Positions 1-10,321 of a stretch of DNA of 38,804 nt are shown in pieces. The notes under the pieces were generated by a model, which did not search any database, had not been told where the DNA came from, and saw only the letters and a list, made by a program, of their open reading frames with translations. How positions within the stretch are numbered: position 1 is the first letter of the stretch; each line of letters opens with the position of its first letter. The position numbers were made by a program, and so were the translations under genes. Origin of the DNA: Anaerolineae bacterium (lineage in GTDB: Bacteria; Chloroflexota; Anaerolineae; Aggregatilineales; Aggregatilineaceae); contig JAFGHR010000105.1 in assembly GCA_016930015.1 (NCBI GenBank), forward strand, positions 1-38,804. The letters are read 5' to 3'.

Positions 1-42
1 CTTTCCATAGTATCGCCTTTGGCGCGCAGGCTCAGTTCAACG

Positions 43-89
43 GGGATTATGCAGCGGTTTCACGCCGCATAATCCCTTTTTCTTTTTTT
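43..89 (+). terminator. Rho-independent terminator of an off-window gene
   Basis: A 10-bp perfect stem (GGGATTATGC at 43-52 with GCATAATCCC at 67-76), extended by a GCG/CGC stack inside, is followed by a run of 12 T with one C (77-89). This is a textbook plus-strand terminator. It probably ends a gene lying left of the window. No reading frame in the first 42 bases can be assigned to a product. Confidence 0.85.
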
Positions 90-296
90 GTCGTAAAACC
101 CATCCTCAGTTATCTGAGCAGTTCCCTACCATAAAATTCTGATCCGGACACGTTTGTCACCGCGCTTCAGTTTCCTCTGAGGTCAACTGAGGTGTGAGCA
201 CTGTGTTAGCCGCATATTTTAGGTATTTTGATTTCTAATCCCGTTGGAGTTACTTTTAAGTGTGAATTAAACAGAAGCTGTTTTTTGGAGGCTCGA
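90..296. other. Intergenic leader of the TIR gene
   Basis: These 207 bases separate the left terminator from the TIR gene. They hold a short CTCAG/CTGAG inverted repeat (105-118) and AT-rich sequence near 215-240 that could contain a promoter, but no convincing -35/-10 pair is seen. An in-frame ATG at 228 has no ribosome binding site. Confidence 0.4.
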
Positions 297-1676
297 ATGG
301 AAAACGGCAGTATCTTCATTAGCCATTCTCACAAAGATATAGAATGGGCTCGGCGAATTGCCGGTGATTTGGAACATCAATTATTCCGAGTTTGGCTCGA
401 TCGATTGGAGATTGATCCGTCCGAAGCATGGCCAAATGAGATAAAAAAAGGCCTGTCTGGAGCCGGTATAGTTTTGGTAATCTGGACAAAACATGCCGCA
501 GAGTCAGAATGGGTACAAAAGGAGCTGATTTATGCACTTGAATTGAAAAAGATGATACTACCGCTAGTATTTGATGATACTCCGCTTGATCTCCCTATTA
601 TCAATCTGCAGTACGTCAATTTTCGTGAGGGATATTTTGATCCAATTAGAGAGCTTTTTGTGTTTCTTCAAAAGGATTTTCAACAACAGGAAGAGCGAAA
701 AGGAATTGTCAATCGCTGGCGTCCTTCAGCCCAGCCCGATTTACGAAACATATTCCTACATAAAAACAATTATTCTATTGATCTTGATCAAGATGATTTT
801 GGCCGCAATAAGTGGACCAACTGCTTAAAAAACTATGGGAGAGGTTATGGTGAATGGTTGCCAGGAACACATTTTGTATCGATTGTGACTGTTCCCGTTG
901 AACATAACGTCCTAATAAATGTGGATTTTGACGAAGTTAGTCGTTTTTTTCCTCAACCGCTTCAACCCAATACTGGAACACGACAGCTTGCTAACGATGC
1001 ACCGCCTTTTCGCCATTTTCCAATACAAATGTTTCGCCACGAACGTCATCTGAAACCTGAATATATGAGGTTTGATCCTGTGTCGATAGATACTGGGCTT
1101 GACGGAACACAGATTAGCCGTTTTCTACGAATTGCTGAGGACGGAGAAATAGAGTTCGCAGATGGTATGCGTCTGCTTTTCATCGAATACTCCAAGAATG
1201 TTGATCTGGTCGAACTAAACTATGTCGGCCTTTTAGGGGCAATGTGGCAACTCCTTTTCTTGGCGGGAGAGATATACAATCGAGTTCTAAACTATCAAGG
1301 CAAAATACAGCTATTGATAAATATTGTTGGTGCTTCGGGTAGCATTATAGGAGGCTTTGCAGAGAGGAGATCACAAGGACGAAAATGGAGAAGTCCCCTT
1401 GAAGACATCAAGAGAGAATCATCGTTTGGCAACGATCAGATTCTCCAAGAAATTCTTGCGTGTCGTAAGTATAGGGACAAGAACATTCAGTACACATATG
1501 AACTAGAAGTTGGAAAACTTTTCCACGATGGGGATGATTTCTGGGATTTGGTAGAACATTTTGGATACGAGTTGCAGCGCATCTACAACGTGAAAGAGCG
1601 CAATCCATATCACTATGATTATGGGACAGAACAATTTCCCTGGAACCAATACTATCGGGACGTGTGGCAATATTAG
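297..1676 (+). CDS. TIR-domain protein with an uncharacterised C-terminal domain
   Basis: Residues about 4-125 form a TIR domain: it opens IFISHSHKD, continues with VWLDRLEI and an alternating strand-helix pattern, and has WVQKE, whose Glu76 aligns with the NAD-cleaving glutamate of TIR NADases. The remaining ~330 residues are not a family I can name with confidence. One segment (ISRFLRIAEDGEIEF onward) recalls the domain that follows AlbA-like modules in some bacterial proteins. I prefer the ATG at 297 because GGAG lies six bases upstream; an in-frame ATG at 228 would add 23 residues with no ribosome binding site. There is no signal peptide or membrane helix, so it is probably cytoplasmic. 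The gene is visibly richer in A+T than the rest of the window and stands alone between a terminator and a convergent gene, which suggests acquisition. An NADase defence or signalling effector is an inference. Confidence 0.85.
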   Translation: MENGSIFISHSHKDIEWARRIAGDLEHQLFRVWLDRLEIDPSEAWPNEIKKGLSGAGIVLVIWTKHAAESEWVQKELIYALELKKMILPLVFDDTPLDLPIINLQYVNFREGYFDPIRELFVFLQKDFQQQEERKGIVNRWRPSAQPDLRNIFLHKNNYSIDLDQDDFGRNKWTNCLKNYGRGYGEWLPGTHFVSIVTVPVEHNVLINVDFDEVSRFFPQPLQPNTGTRQLANDAPPFRHFPIQMFRHERHLKPEYMRFDPVSIDTGLDGTQISRFLRIAEDGEIEFADGMRLLFIEYSKNVDLVELNYVGLLGAMWQLLFLAGEIYNRVLNYQGKIQLLINIVGASGSIIGGFAERRSQGRKWRSPLEDIKRESSFGNDQILQEILACRKYRDKNIQYTYELEVGKLFHDGDDFWDLVEHFGYELQRIYNVKERNPYHYDYGTEQFPWNQYYRDVWQY

Positions 1677-1725
1677 ACATAACAAGGCCAGCGTAGGCTG
1701 CAAATATCGTTAATCACTACAAATG

Positions 1726-1763
1726 TAAAAACAGAGCGCGAAGGGGTTAGTGTTCCTTCGCGC
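1726..1763 (-). terminator. Terminator of the DUF5666-like gene
   Basis: A 9-bp perfect inverted repeat (GCGCGAAGG at 1736-1744, CCTTCGCGC at 1755-1763) is followed on the minus strand by TCTGTTTTTACA. It lies 37 bases past the stop of the minus-strand gene at 1800. The plus-strand flank has no T-run, so it does not clearly terminate the TIR gene. Confidence 0.75.
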
Positions 1764-1799
1764 CTGTGCTGTTGAAATCAACGGCTAGATTGAGCCCGA

Positions 1800-2792
1800 T
1801 TACTTGTCCTTGTTGTGACCAGGGGCATTGCCGCTGTTACCGGGTGCGCCGTTATCGTCCTTGTTCTGGCCGGGTGCGTTACCACTGTTGCCCGGTGCGC
1901 CATCGTCATCTTTGTTCTGGCCGGGTGCGTTACCGCTGTTGCCCGGTGCATCACCGTTATTGCCATCCCGCCTGCCGGAATTGCCCGGCGCTACGCTGTC
2001 GTCGTCGGTTTGCCCGGCGGCATCAATGGTATTCTGCTCTTGTTCCTGTTCCTGTTCTTGCTCTTCGTTCTGGTTTTTGTTCTTATTCTTATTGACCGAG
2101 ATGGCCTGGCCCGGCGCCAGGGAACTGGGATCAACGCCTACTTCCTTCACGATCTCGCCCCAGCCCAAACCATCAGCGGCCATGTCCAGCAGGTCATCGA
2201 CGGTGTAGTCTTCGCTTTGTTCAGCGATCAGCAGGGCGCGGGCTACTTCACCCATACCGAACCCCTCGCACACATAGCCCATGACCGTGTCATAGTCCTG
2301 CTCGAATGCAGCGGCAAGCGCCTCAACGACCGGGTGATCATCACGTCCGCAGGCGGTTACATCATCGTCATCGCCGTCATCCACGTCGCCGCCATCGTCA
2401 CCGTCATCGTCACCGTCATCGCCATCATCCACATCGCCGCCGTCGTCACCGTCGCCGCCATCATCCGGTACGTCTTCCGGTTCGACAACTTCCAGTTCGG
2501 ACACCTGAATCGTGTCGTCATTGAGCATTGTGCCATCAAAACGCACGCTGTCCCCGACTTCTAGCGTTGATGGATTAAACGCGCCCGCCGGTGCCAGCGT
2601 AAATATCCACCCGTCTACCTCGACCAAGATTCCGTCATCGGATATACCGGTGATGATACCCTCGAACTCGAATTCAACGTCAATTGTGGTGTCGTCGCCG
2701 CCGTCGTCCTGCGCCATAACCAGCGAACCGGACGCGCTCAGGGTTAGCAGTATTAATGCCAGAATGATGATCCGGAAATAGTTGTGGTGCAT
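1800..2792 (-). CDS. Secreted acidic DUF5666-like protein with C-terminal repeats
   Basis: The 330-residue product starts at the ATG at 2792, which has GGAGG nine bases upstream; a TTG seven codons earlier lacks a site. It has a signal peptide (about 1-27, ending VMAQ). A small beta-barrel of DUF5666 type follows (about 35-105, pattern GIITGISDDGILVEVDG). Next comes a run composed almost only of Asp, Gly and Val (about 110-145), a helical segment (about 150-225), low-complexity NKNKNKNQ and EQEQEQEQEQ tracts, and C-terminal repeats built on APGNSGNAPGQNKDDDG (17 residues). DUF5666 is of unknown biochemical function. The Asp-rich part could bind divalent cations and the Gly/Asn repeats look like an extended surface region; both are inference. 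It is transcribed alone and has its own terminator. Confidence 0.8.
   Translation of the reverse strand: MHHNYFRIIILALILLTLSASGSLVMAQDDGGDDTTIDVEFEFEGIITGISDDGILVEVDGWIFTLAPAGAFNPSTLEVGDSVRFDGTMLNDDTIQVSELEVVEPEDVPDDGGDGDDGGDVDDGDDGDDDGDDGGDVDDGDDDDVTACGRDDHPVVEALAAAFEQDYDTVMGYVCEGFGMGEVARALLIAEQSEDYTVDDLLDMAADGLGWGEIVKEVGVDPSSLAPGQAISVNKNKNKNQNEEQEQEQEQEQNTIDAAGQTDDDSVAPGNSGRRDGNNGDAPGNSGNAPGQNKDDDGAPGNSGNAPGQNKDDNGAPGNSGNAPGHNKDK
1805..1960 (-). repeat. Coding tandem repeat, about 51-bp unit
   Basis: Nearly three copies of a 51-bp unit encode the 17-residue repeats APGNSGNAPGQNKDDDG, APGNSGNAPGQNKDDNG and a shortened last copy ending in NKDK. The units lie directly adjacent in one reading frame, so this is a protein repeat prone to slippage and not a CRISPR array. 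Confidence 0.85.
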
Positions 2793-2900
2793 AGGTAGGT
2801 TCCTCCAAGTCAATACGGCATCTACCCATCAAACCGCGCTGTGTGTTGAGATGTCGCACACGCCGAAGAAATATCACCGCGCTTGAACAGGCGCGATCAC

Positions 2901-2943
2901 CAGAAACAACAAAGGGCCGCCGAGATTGGCATGCCCTTTGTTG
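2901..2943 (-). terminator. Probable terminator of the gcv operon
   Basis: An 11-bp perfect inverted repeat (CAACAAAGGGC at 2907-2917, GCCCTTTGTTG at 2933-2943) is followed on the minus strand by TTTCTG. It lies 39 bases past the gcvPB stop. The stem is strong but the T-run is short, so confidence is moderate. Confidence 0.6.
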
Positions 2944-2981
2944 TGGCGTTGCGAAAGTTCCGGTGAGACTTCACCGTCTTT

Positions 2982-4652
<1,671 letters not shown>

Positions 4653-4685
4653 CCATGCTTTCCTAAAACGTATTTTATGCCGCCG

Positions 4686-6050
<1,365 letters not shown>

Positions 6051-6110
6051 AAACAAAACTCCCTGAAATTGTTAACGGTACAACCCATTACGAAAACCGC
6101 GTGTGAGCGA

Positions 6111-6509
6111 TCAGGCGTCACGTTCGTCACAGAATTTGGCGTAGGCGGCAGCGCTCAGCAGGCCGTCCAGGTCGTCGGGGTTGCCCAGCTTGATCTGAAT
6201 GATCCAGCCTTCGCCAAACGGGTCACTGTTGATCAGTTCCGGGTTGTCTTCAAGCGCCTCGTTGACCGCCACGATCTCGCCCCCGGCGGGTGTATAAACG
6301 TCCGATGCGGCCTTTACACTTTCAACGGTGGCAAAGGTATCGCCTTTTTCCAGCATGGTGCCGGTTTCCGGCATATCCACAAACACCAGGTCGGAGAGTT
6401 GATCCTGGGCATAGTCGGTAATGCCGATTTTGGCGGTATTACCCTCAACCAGAATCCACTCGTCGTTTTTGGTATATTTTGCGTTTTCCGGGGTTTTCCA
6501 ATCACCCAT
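6111..6509 (-). CDS. gcvH: Glycine cleavage system H protein
   Basis: This 132-residue protein carries the lipoyl arm that shuttles the aminomethyl intermediate between the P, T and L proteins. The lipoylated residue is Lys66 in ESVKAASD, within the usual hairpin. Other family hallmarks are GITDYAQDQLSDLVFVD and the NPELINSDPFGEGWI segment. AGGA is ten bases before the ATG. It is the first gene of the operon and the tandem glycine riboswitch lies directly upstream, so its translation follows relief of the riboswitch terminator. Confidence 0.97.
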   Translation of the reverse strand: MGDWKTPENAKYTKNDEWILVEGNTAKIGITDYAQDQLSDLVFVDMPETGTMLEKGDTFATVESVKAASDVYTPAGGEIVAVNEALEDNPELINSDPFGEGWIIQIKLGNPDDLDGLLSAAAYAKFCDERDA

Positions 6510-6583
6510 CGTGTGGTAATCCTTTTCTCATCGTAACCCTACGCGCGGGTCGTATAACACAAGATTATCGCTGCCAAACACAT

Positions 6584-6623
6584 AAAAAGAGGCAGACACG
6601 TGAAAATCACGGCTGTCTGCCTC
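6584..6623 (-). terminator. Riboswitch expression-platform terminator
   Basis: On the minus strand GAGGCAGACA (6614-6623) pairs with TGTCTGCCTC (6589-6598), with a further CACG/CGTG stem in the loop, and five T follow (6584-6588). The element sits between the second glycine aptamer and gcvH. It is well placed to stop transcription when glycine is low and to be disrupted when glycine binds; the direction of control is inferred from the known ON-type behaviour of this riboswitch class. Confidence 0.88.
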
Positions 6624-6630
6624 TGTCATT

Positions 6631-6838
6631 GGGCCTGAGAGATGCACTCACCGGCGGCAGTGCCAGCCCGTGAGATTGCCCCGTCGGCGCGTGCTAAAAA
6701 ACACGCTTTCCAGAGGGTGAACCGGCCTACGAGTACGTGGACCTGAGAGTTTCGCGGGGGGCTTCAACCGATGCCGTTCCCCGCTTGCCCCTTCGGTGAC
6801 TCGACTACTGGTTTTGTAGTCGGGCGCTCTCCCCGCAG
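6631..6838 (-). promoter_or_regulatory. Tandem glycine riboswitch (two aptamers)
   Basis: Read on the minus strand, the first aptamer (about 6838-6741) has GGGGAGAGCGCC, then CACCGAAGGGGCAAG, then AACTCTCAGGT. The second (about 6720-6631) has CTCTGGAAAGCG, then GCCGACGGGGCAATC, then ATCTCTCAGGCCC. Repeated GGGGCAA and CTCTCAGG blocks in this order are the hallmark of the glycine riboswitch, and two aptamers joined by a short linker is the classic cooperative form. The element leads directly into a terminator and then gcvH-gcvPA-gcvPB, the glycine-degrading genes this class usually controls. Confidence 0.95.
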
Positions 6839-6929
6839 GCGGTCAAATTATTGGTGACAAGGTCCGACTATGGCGATATGCTTGTACAGTCCATACCCCC
6901 GTTGGTGTTACCGGACCGAAACTAGGGTG

Positions 6930-6935
6930 ATTATA
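6930..6935 (-). promoter_or_regulatory. -10 element of the gcv operon
   Basis: A perfect TATAAT is present on the minus strand about 90 bases upstream of the first aptamer. No good -35 hexamer is found at 16-18 bases, so the assignment rests on the -10 and its position. Confidence 0.55.
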
Positions 6936-7064
6936 GCACAGGCGCGCCGGATTGCGATATGACAGGTTGCACAAAAACCTGGGGTGATTGCATCAAAAAC
7001 CAAAACGCCCCCTCCCCCGCCAAGCGATGGAGGGGAAAAACACACGGGGCACGTGTGACTGGAA

Positions 7065-7108
7065 AGTCCCCCTTCCAGCTTGGCTGGAAGGGGGACTTAG
7101 GGGGAAGG
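7065..7108. repeat. Dispersed hairpin repeat, copy 1
   Basis: A perfect 14-bp inverted repeat (AGTCCCCCTTCCAG at 7065-7078, CTGGAAGGGGGACT at 7084-7097) with a five-base spacer is followed by TAGGGGGAAGG. A close copy, including that tail, is at 18538-18581. It is intergenic, shows no open frame, and resembles REP/MITE-like elements. The rest of 6936-7160 shows no gene. Confidence 0.75.
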
Positions 7109-7160
7109 CGTTTCACAAAACCTTAACCATCCATTTGAAGTAATTACCCCCGGTGTTTTT

Positions 7161-7188
7161 TTGGTAGCCTGGGCGTTTGGACTATACT
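7161..7188 (+). promoter_or_regulatory. Promoter of the PPC-domain gene
   Basis: TTGGTA (7161-7166) and TATACT (7183-7188) are separated by 16 bases and lie about 75 bases before the chosen start codon. Both hexamers are near the sigma-70 consensus. Confidence 0.6.
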
Positions 7189-7263
7189 GAAACCATGCAT
7201 CAGGAAACCATGCTCGATGACGGGGCAGAACCCCGGTCGAGCGCTGTCGTGGAGGAGAACTAT

Positions 7264-8820
7264 ATGATCGTGGGAAAACGGTGGTGGGCACCGGCAGTTT
7301 GGTGGGGGGTCATGCTGCTGGCACTGGGAGTCGGTCTGCCGACCGGCATCGGGCCGATCGTAGAGGCCGCGCCCGGTGCGCAGTCCGGTACGTATATGGT
7401 GATAGGTCAAACCATTTCCGGCGCCATCACCGACGATGTGCCGTGTGAGTATTTCTGGTTTGATGGCGTGGCCGGTGATTCGATCACGCTGGACATGCAG
7501 CGCACGTCCGGCAGCCTGGACGGGGTAATGGCGTTGTATGTGCGCGACGGTGACGGCTTTTCCGCCGATCCGCTCGCGTTTAACGATGACCGGTCCGGCG
7601 GTGGCCTGGACCCGCTGATCACAGTCACACTGCCGGAAACGGATTGGTACACGGTGACAGTGTGCCGCTTGCAGCACGAACAAATGCGCGTCACAACCGG
7701 GACATTTGACCTGACGCTGTCCGGCCCGGATACCGCGCCGTCACAGCCGGTAGCGGATGGCGTGGATACTGCCGGAGGCGATTCCGCCGCCGAACCCACC
7801 GAAGCGCCCAGTCTCACCGAGGGGTTGTTTGGCGAACCGACGGCAGAGGGGGCGGGCGCGGACGCCGTCGAAGAAACGCAGGTCGGGGAGGCTCAAGCGG
7901 AATCGACCCCCACGCCCATCGCGACAGCGATCCCGGCTGAGCCGTCCGGCCTGACGGATGGTGTATTTGAGGGTGAGCCGGAGGAGGGCACGAGCCAACC
8001 AGCCGATGCTGACGTTAGCGGCGGTGAAATTGTCACCGGGAGCCTGCCCGCTGATGTGGCCGTGGCCACTTTCGAAATGCCGGTTGCTGCCGGGGAGATC
8101 GTCATGATCGAGTGGCGGCGTGTGTCCGGCGATTTTTCGCCACAGGTGATGGTGACGGCCAGTGATGGGGCGTTCATTACCGGGGCCGGTACGCCGGACG
8201 CGGTATCGTCGCTGCGCGTGGTGTTTGTCGGGCCGGATGACGGTTTAGTATCTGTGTCTGTGCTGCGTTATGATGGTGTGGTAGACGAAACGACAGGCGA
8301 TTTTAAGCTAACCGCGGCGGTGCTTGAAACCAATGATACCGTCGAGCCTGCGCCTGCCGGTGATAATGCGCCACCGGGCGGTGATAGTGCATCGCCGGGC
8401 GGTGATGCGCCCGAAGCCGCCGCCGCGCCAGACAGCGGCTACCTGTCGGACCCGTGCTGGTCGGCGCTTAATGCCCTGGACGGTCCCGCCAACGGGAGGT
8501 ATACCGGTAACGTGTACATGGCTGCCGGTGACGGTTACACGCCGGACGAGGTGATCGCGACGTCCGTGTTCGCCACCGATGACGATCTTAACATGGTGCT
8601 GACCGTGACGTCAGATGAGGCGATGACCGCAGCGGCGGTGTTTTGCAGCCCGGACGGCGATGCGTTCGATGCCGGTGAAAAACCCGTAACCGGCGGCGAG
8701 ATATACCTGATCGGCCTGGACTGGGAAACATCCGGCGTGCCCTGGACGGTGGGCGATTGGATCGTGGAGCTGTACATTAACGGCGTGCTGGACCTGACTT
8801 TGCATTTTATGGTCGCTTAA
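7264..8820 (+). CDS. Secreted protein with PPC-like beta-sandwich domains
   Basis: The product has 518 residues. I chose the ATG at 7264 because GGAGGAG lies six bases upstream; the in-frame ATG at 7177 lies upstream of the promoter's -10 element. A signal peptide or N-terminal membrane segment spans about 10-38. Residues about 45-150 look like a bacterial pre-peptidase C-terminal (PPC) domain (GQTISGAITDD, then FDGVAGDSITLDM, a Y.V..D run, and WYTVTVCR). A low-complexity Ala/Glu/Thr/Pro linker contains two similar short units (GLFGEPTAEG, GVFEGEPEEG). A second PPC-like domain follows (about 255-350), then another low-complexity linker and a C-terminal beta domain (about 395-518). PPC domains are usually attached to exported enzymes, but no catalytic domain is visible here. 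It is followed 97 bases later by another secreted protein. Confidence 0.75.
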   Translation: MIVGKRWWAPAVWWGVMLLALGVGLPTGIGPIVEAAPGAQSGTYMVIGQTISGAITDDVPCEYFWFDGVAGDSITLDMQRTSGSLDGVMALYVRDGDGFSADPLAFNDDRSGGGLDPLITVTLPETDWYTVTVCRLQHEQMRVTTGTFDLTLSGPDTAPSQPVADGVDTAGGDSAAEPTEAPSLTEGLFGEPTAEGAGADAVEETQVGEAQAESTPTPIATAIPAEPSGLTDGVFEGEPEEGTSQPADADVSGGEIVTGSLPADVAVATFEMPVAAGEIVMIEWRRVSGDFSPQVMVTASDGAFITGAGTPDAVSSLRVVFVGPDDGLVSVSVLRYDGVVDETTGDFKLTAAVLETNDTVEPAPAGDNAPPGGDSASPGGDAPEAAAAPDSGYLSDPCWSALNALDGPANGRYTGNVYMAAGDGYTPDEVIATSVFATDDDLNMVLTVTSDEAMTAAAVFCSPDGDAFDAGEKPVTGGEIYLIGLDWETSGVPWTVGDWIVELYINGVLDLTLHFMVA

Positions 8821-8917
8821 ACCGCCGGGGGATCGGAATGCCTGCCGCGCGTTCGCCCCGCTATTTTTTGGGACGGGGGTGGGGCGGTGTACTGGGAGCA
8901 TATGGGGAGGTATCATC

Positions 8918-10231
8918 ATGAAGCGTGACCGTCACTTCCGAAATCTGGCCGCCGTGTGCCTGATCGGGCTGGTCGCCCTGGCCGGTGCGGCTGCCGGAAC
9001 CTATACATTGGTCGATGCCCAGGCGCTGACGCCCACGATTCCCGTTAAAACCCAGGTCTGGTTGGACCTGGCCGCGACGGCTGGCGCACCGACGCCGGAC
9101 GTGGCCCAAACCGCCACGTATGAGGCTGAATTCCAGTTCGCGGTGCAGACGGTCACGGCGTCAGGCCAGCTTGAGGTGACACAGGCCGAAACCGCCGTCC
9201 AAACGCTGCCTGGCGCGACTCGTACCGCCCCTGTCACATTGACCCTGGCGCCCACGTTCCCGCCGCTGACGGCGACAGCCAACGCGTTACGGTCGATCAC
9301 GCCCACCGAGGATGTGCTGCGCCAGACCGAAACATTTGACACGTTGATCGCCCAGCAAACCGAGATGGTGCAGGTTACCGGCGGCGTGTTTTTGATGGGT
9401 ACGACCACCGAAGAAGGCCAGCAGGCGGTTGACGAATGTGCGCTCTACGGCACGTCATGTGTCCTGGACTGGATCATGGATTCGACACCCGTGCACCAGG
9501 TTGTGGTGGATAGTTTCCGCATGGACGTGTTCGAGGTCAATGTCGCGCAGTACGTGGCGTTTTTGAACTGGCTGGGGCCGGACAGCCACCTCACCGGGTG
9601 CGGGGGTAATCCCTGCGCGGTGACTACCGGCGAAGACACGGCCAGCACGATTGCGTTTGACGGTAATACGTACTCGGTTGTGTTCCCGGAGCTGTACGGC
9701 AGCCACCCGGCCACGGGTATCACGTGGTGGGGCGCGCAAGCCTACTGTGAGGCGGTCGAACGGCGGCTGCCCACCGAGGCGGAATGGGAACGCGCGGCAC
9801 GCGGCCCACAGGGCAACATTTACCCGTGGGGGTTCGAGTTTGAGGTTTTCCGGGCGAACTCGTCACAGTCGGGTATCGGCGGAACCGAGCCGGTGTTCGG
9901 GTATCCCAACGGCATCAGCCCGTATGGCCTGTATCACATGGCCGGGAACGTACAGGAATGGGTCGCGGACTGGTACACCGCCGATTATTACACACAGCAG
10001 GCCGCCGAGATTCCGTCGAATCCCCAGGGCCCGGCTAACGGTGTGCAAAAAGTGCTGCGCGGCGGCGGCTGGGATACCGGGCCGCTGTTCCTGCGATCGG
10101 TGCACCGGCGCAGCGCGGCACCGGCCACGACCGCGCCGTCGATCGGGTTCCGCTGTGCGGCGGACGTGAGCAGCACGCCGGAGTCTACCGCCCAGCCAAC
10201 CGTATCTGACACGCCGGAACCGGGATCGTAA
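8918..10231 (+). CDS. Membrane-anchored SUMF1/FGE-sulfatase-fold protein
   Basis: The ATG at 8918 has GGGAGG seven bases upstream. An N-terminal hydrophobic segment (about 8-34) precedes about 110 Thr/Ala-rich residues. A SUMF1-type domain then runs from about 146 to 415: VTGGVFLMGT, the HPATGITWWGAQAYCE block, RRLPTEAEWERAARG, YPWG, GLYHMAGNVQEWVADWY, VLRGGGWD and GIGFRC-like SIGFRC. True formylglycine-generating enzymes have two copper-binding cysteines shortly after RGGSW and before R..R; here that stretch is WDTGPLFLRSVHRR, with no cysteine. It is therefore more likely a non-catalytic or ligand-binding member than a sulfatase activator. No sulfatase gene is nearby. The C-terminus is Ser/Thr/Pro-rich. 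Confidence 0.85.
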   Translation: MKRDRHFRNLAAVCLIGLVALAGAAAGTYTLVDAQALTPTIPVKTQVWLDLAATAGAPTPDVAQTATYEAEFQFAVQTVTASGQLEVTQAETAVQTLPGATRTAPVTLTLAPTFPPLTATANALRSITPTEDVLRQTETFDTLIAQQTEMVQVTGGVFLMGTTTEEGQQAVDECALYGTSCVLDWIMDSTPVHQVVVDSFRMDVFEVNVAQYVAFLNWLGPDSHLTGCGGNPCAVTTGEDTASTIAFDGNTYSVVFPELYGSHPATGITWWGAQAYCEAVERRLPTEAEWERAARGPQGNIYPWGFEFEVFRANSSQSGIGGTEPVFGYPNGISPYGLYHMAGNVQEWVADWYTADYYTQQAAEIPSNPQGPANGVQKVLRGGGWDTGPLFLRSVHRRSAAPATTAPSIGFRCAADVSSTPESTAQPTVSDTPEPGS

Positions 10232-10265
10232 GCCGGACCGGCTGCATTTGATGACGTAAAATGTG

Positions 10266-10301
10266 CGGGGTATGGCTGTGTCCATGCCCCGTTTGGATTT
10301 T
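10266..10301 (+). terminator. Terminator between convergent genes
   Basis: CGGGGTATGG (10266-10275) pairs with CCATGCCCCG (10282-10291) with one G-U pair, followed by TTTGGATTTT. It lies 35 bases after the SUMF1-like gene and 20 before the murF-alr stop. A short T-rich flank (CATTTTACG) also follows on the minus strand, so it may work in both directions. Confidence 0.7.
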
Positions 10302-10321
10302 ACCGTTATGGGCCTGACCCG

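Noticed and set aside
1805..1960. Repeated units resembling a CRISPR array
   Set aside because: Units are directly adjacent with no unique spacers and are read in frame as Gly/Asn-rich repeats. No cas gene is present.
8821..8917. A terminator between the PPC and SUMF1-like genes
   Set aside because: The T-run near 8865 lies inside the loop of the only nearby C/G pairing and does not follow a stem.
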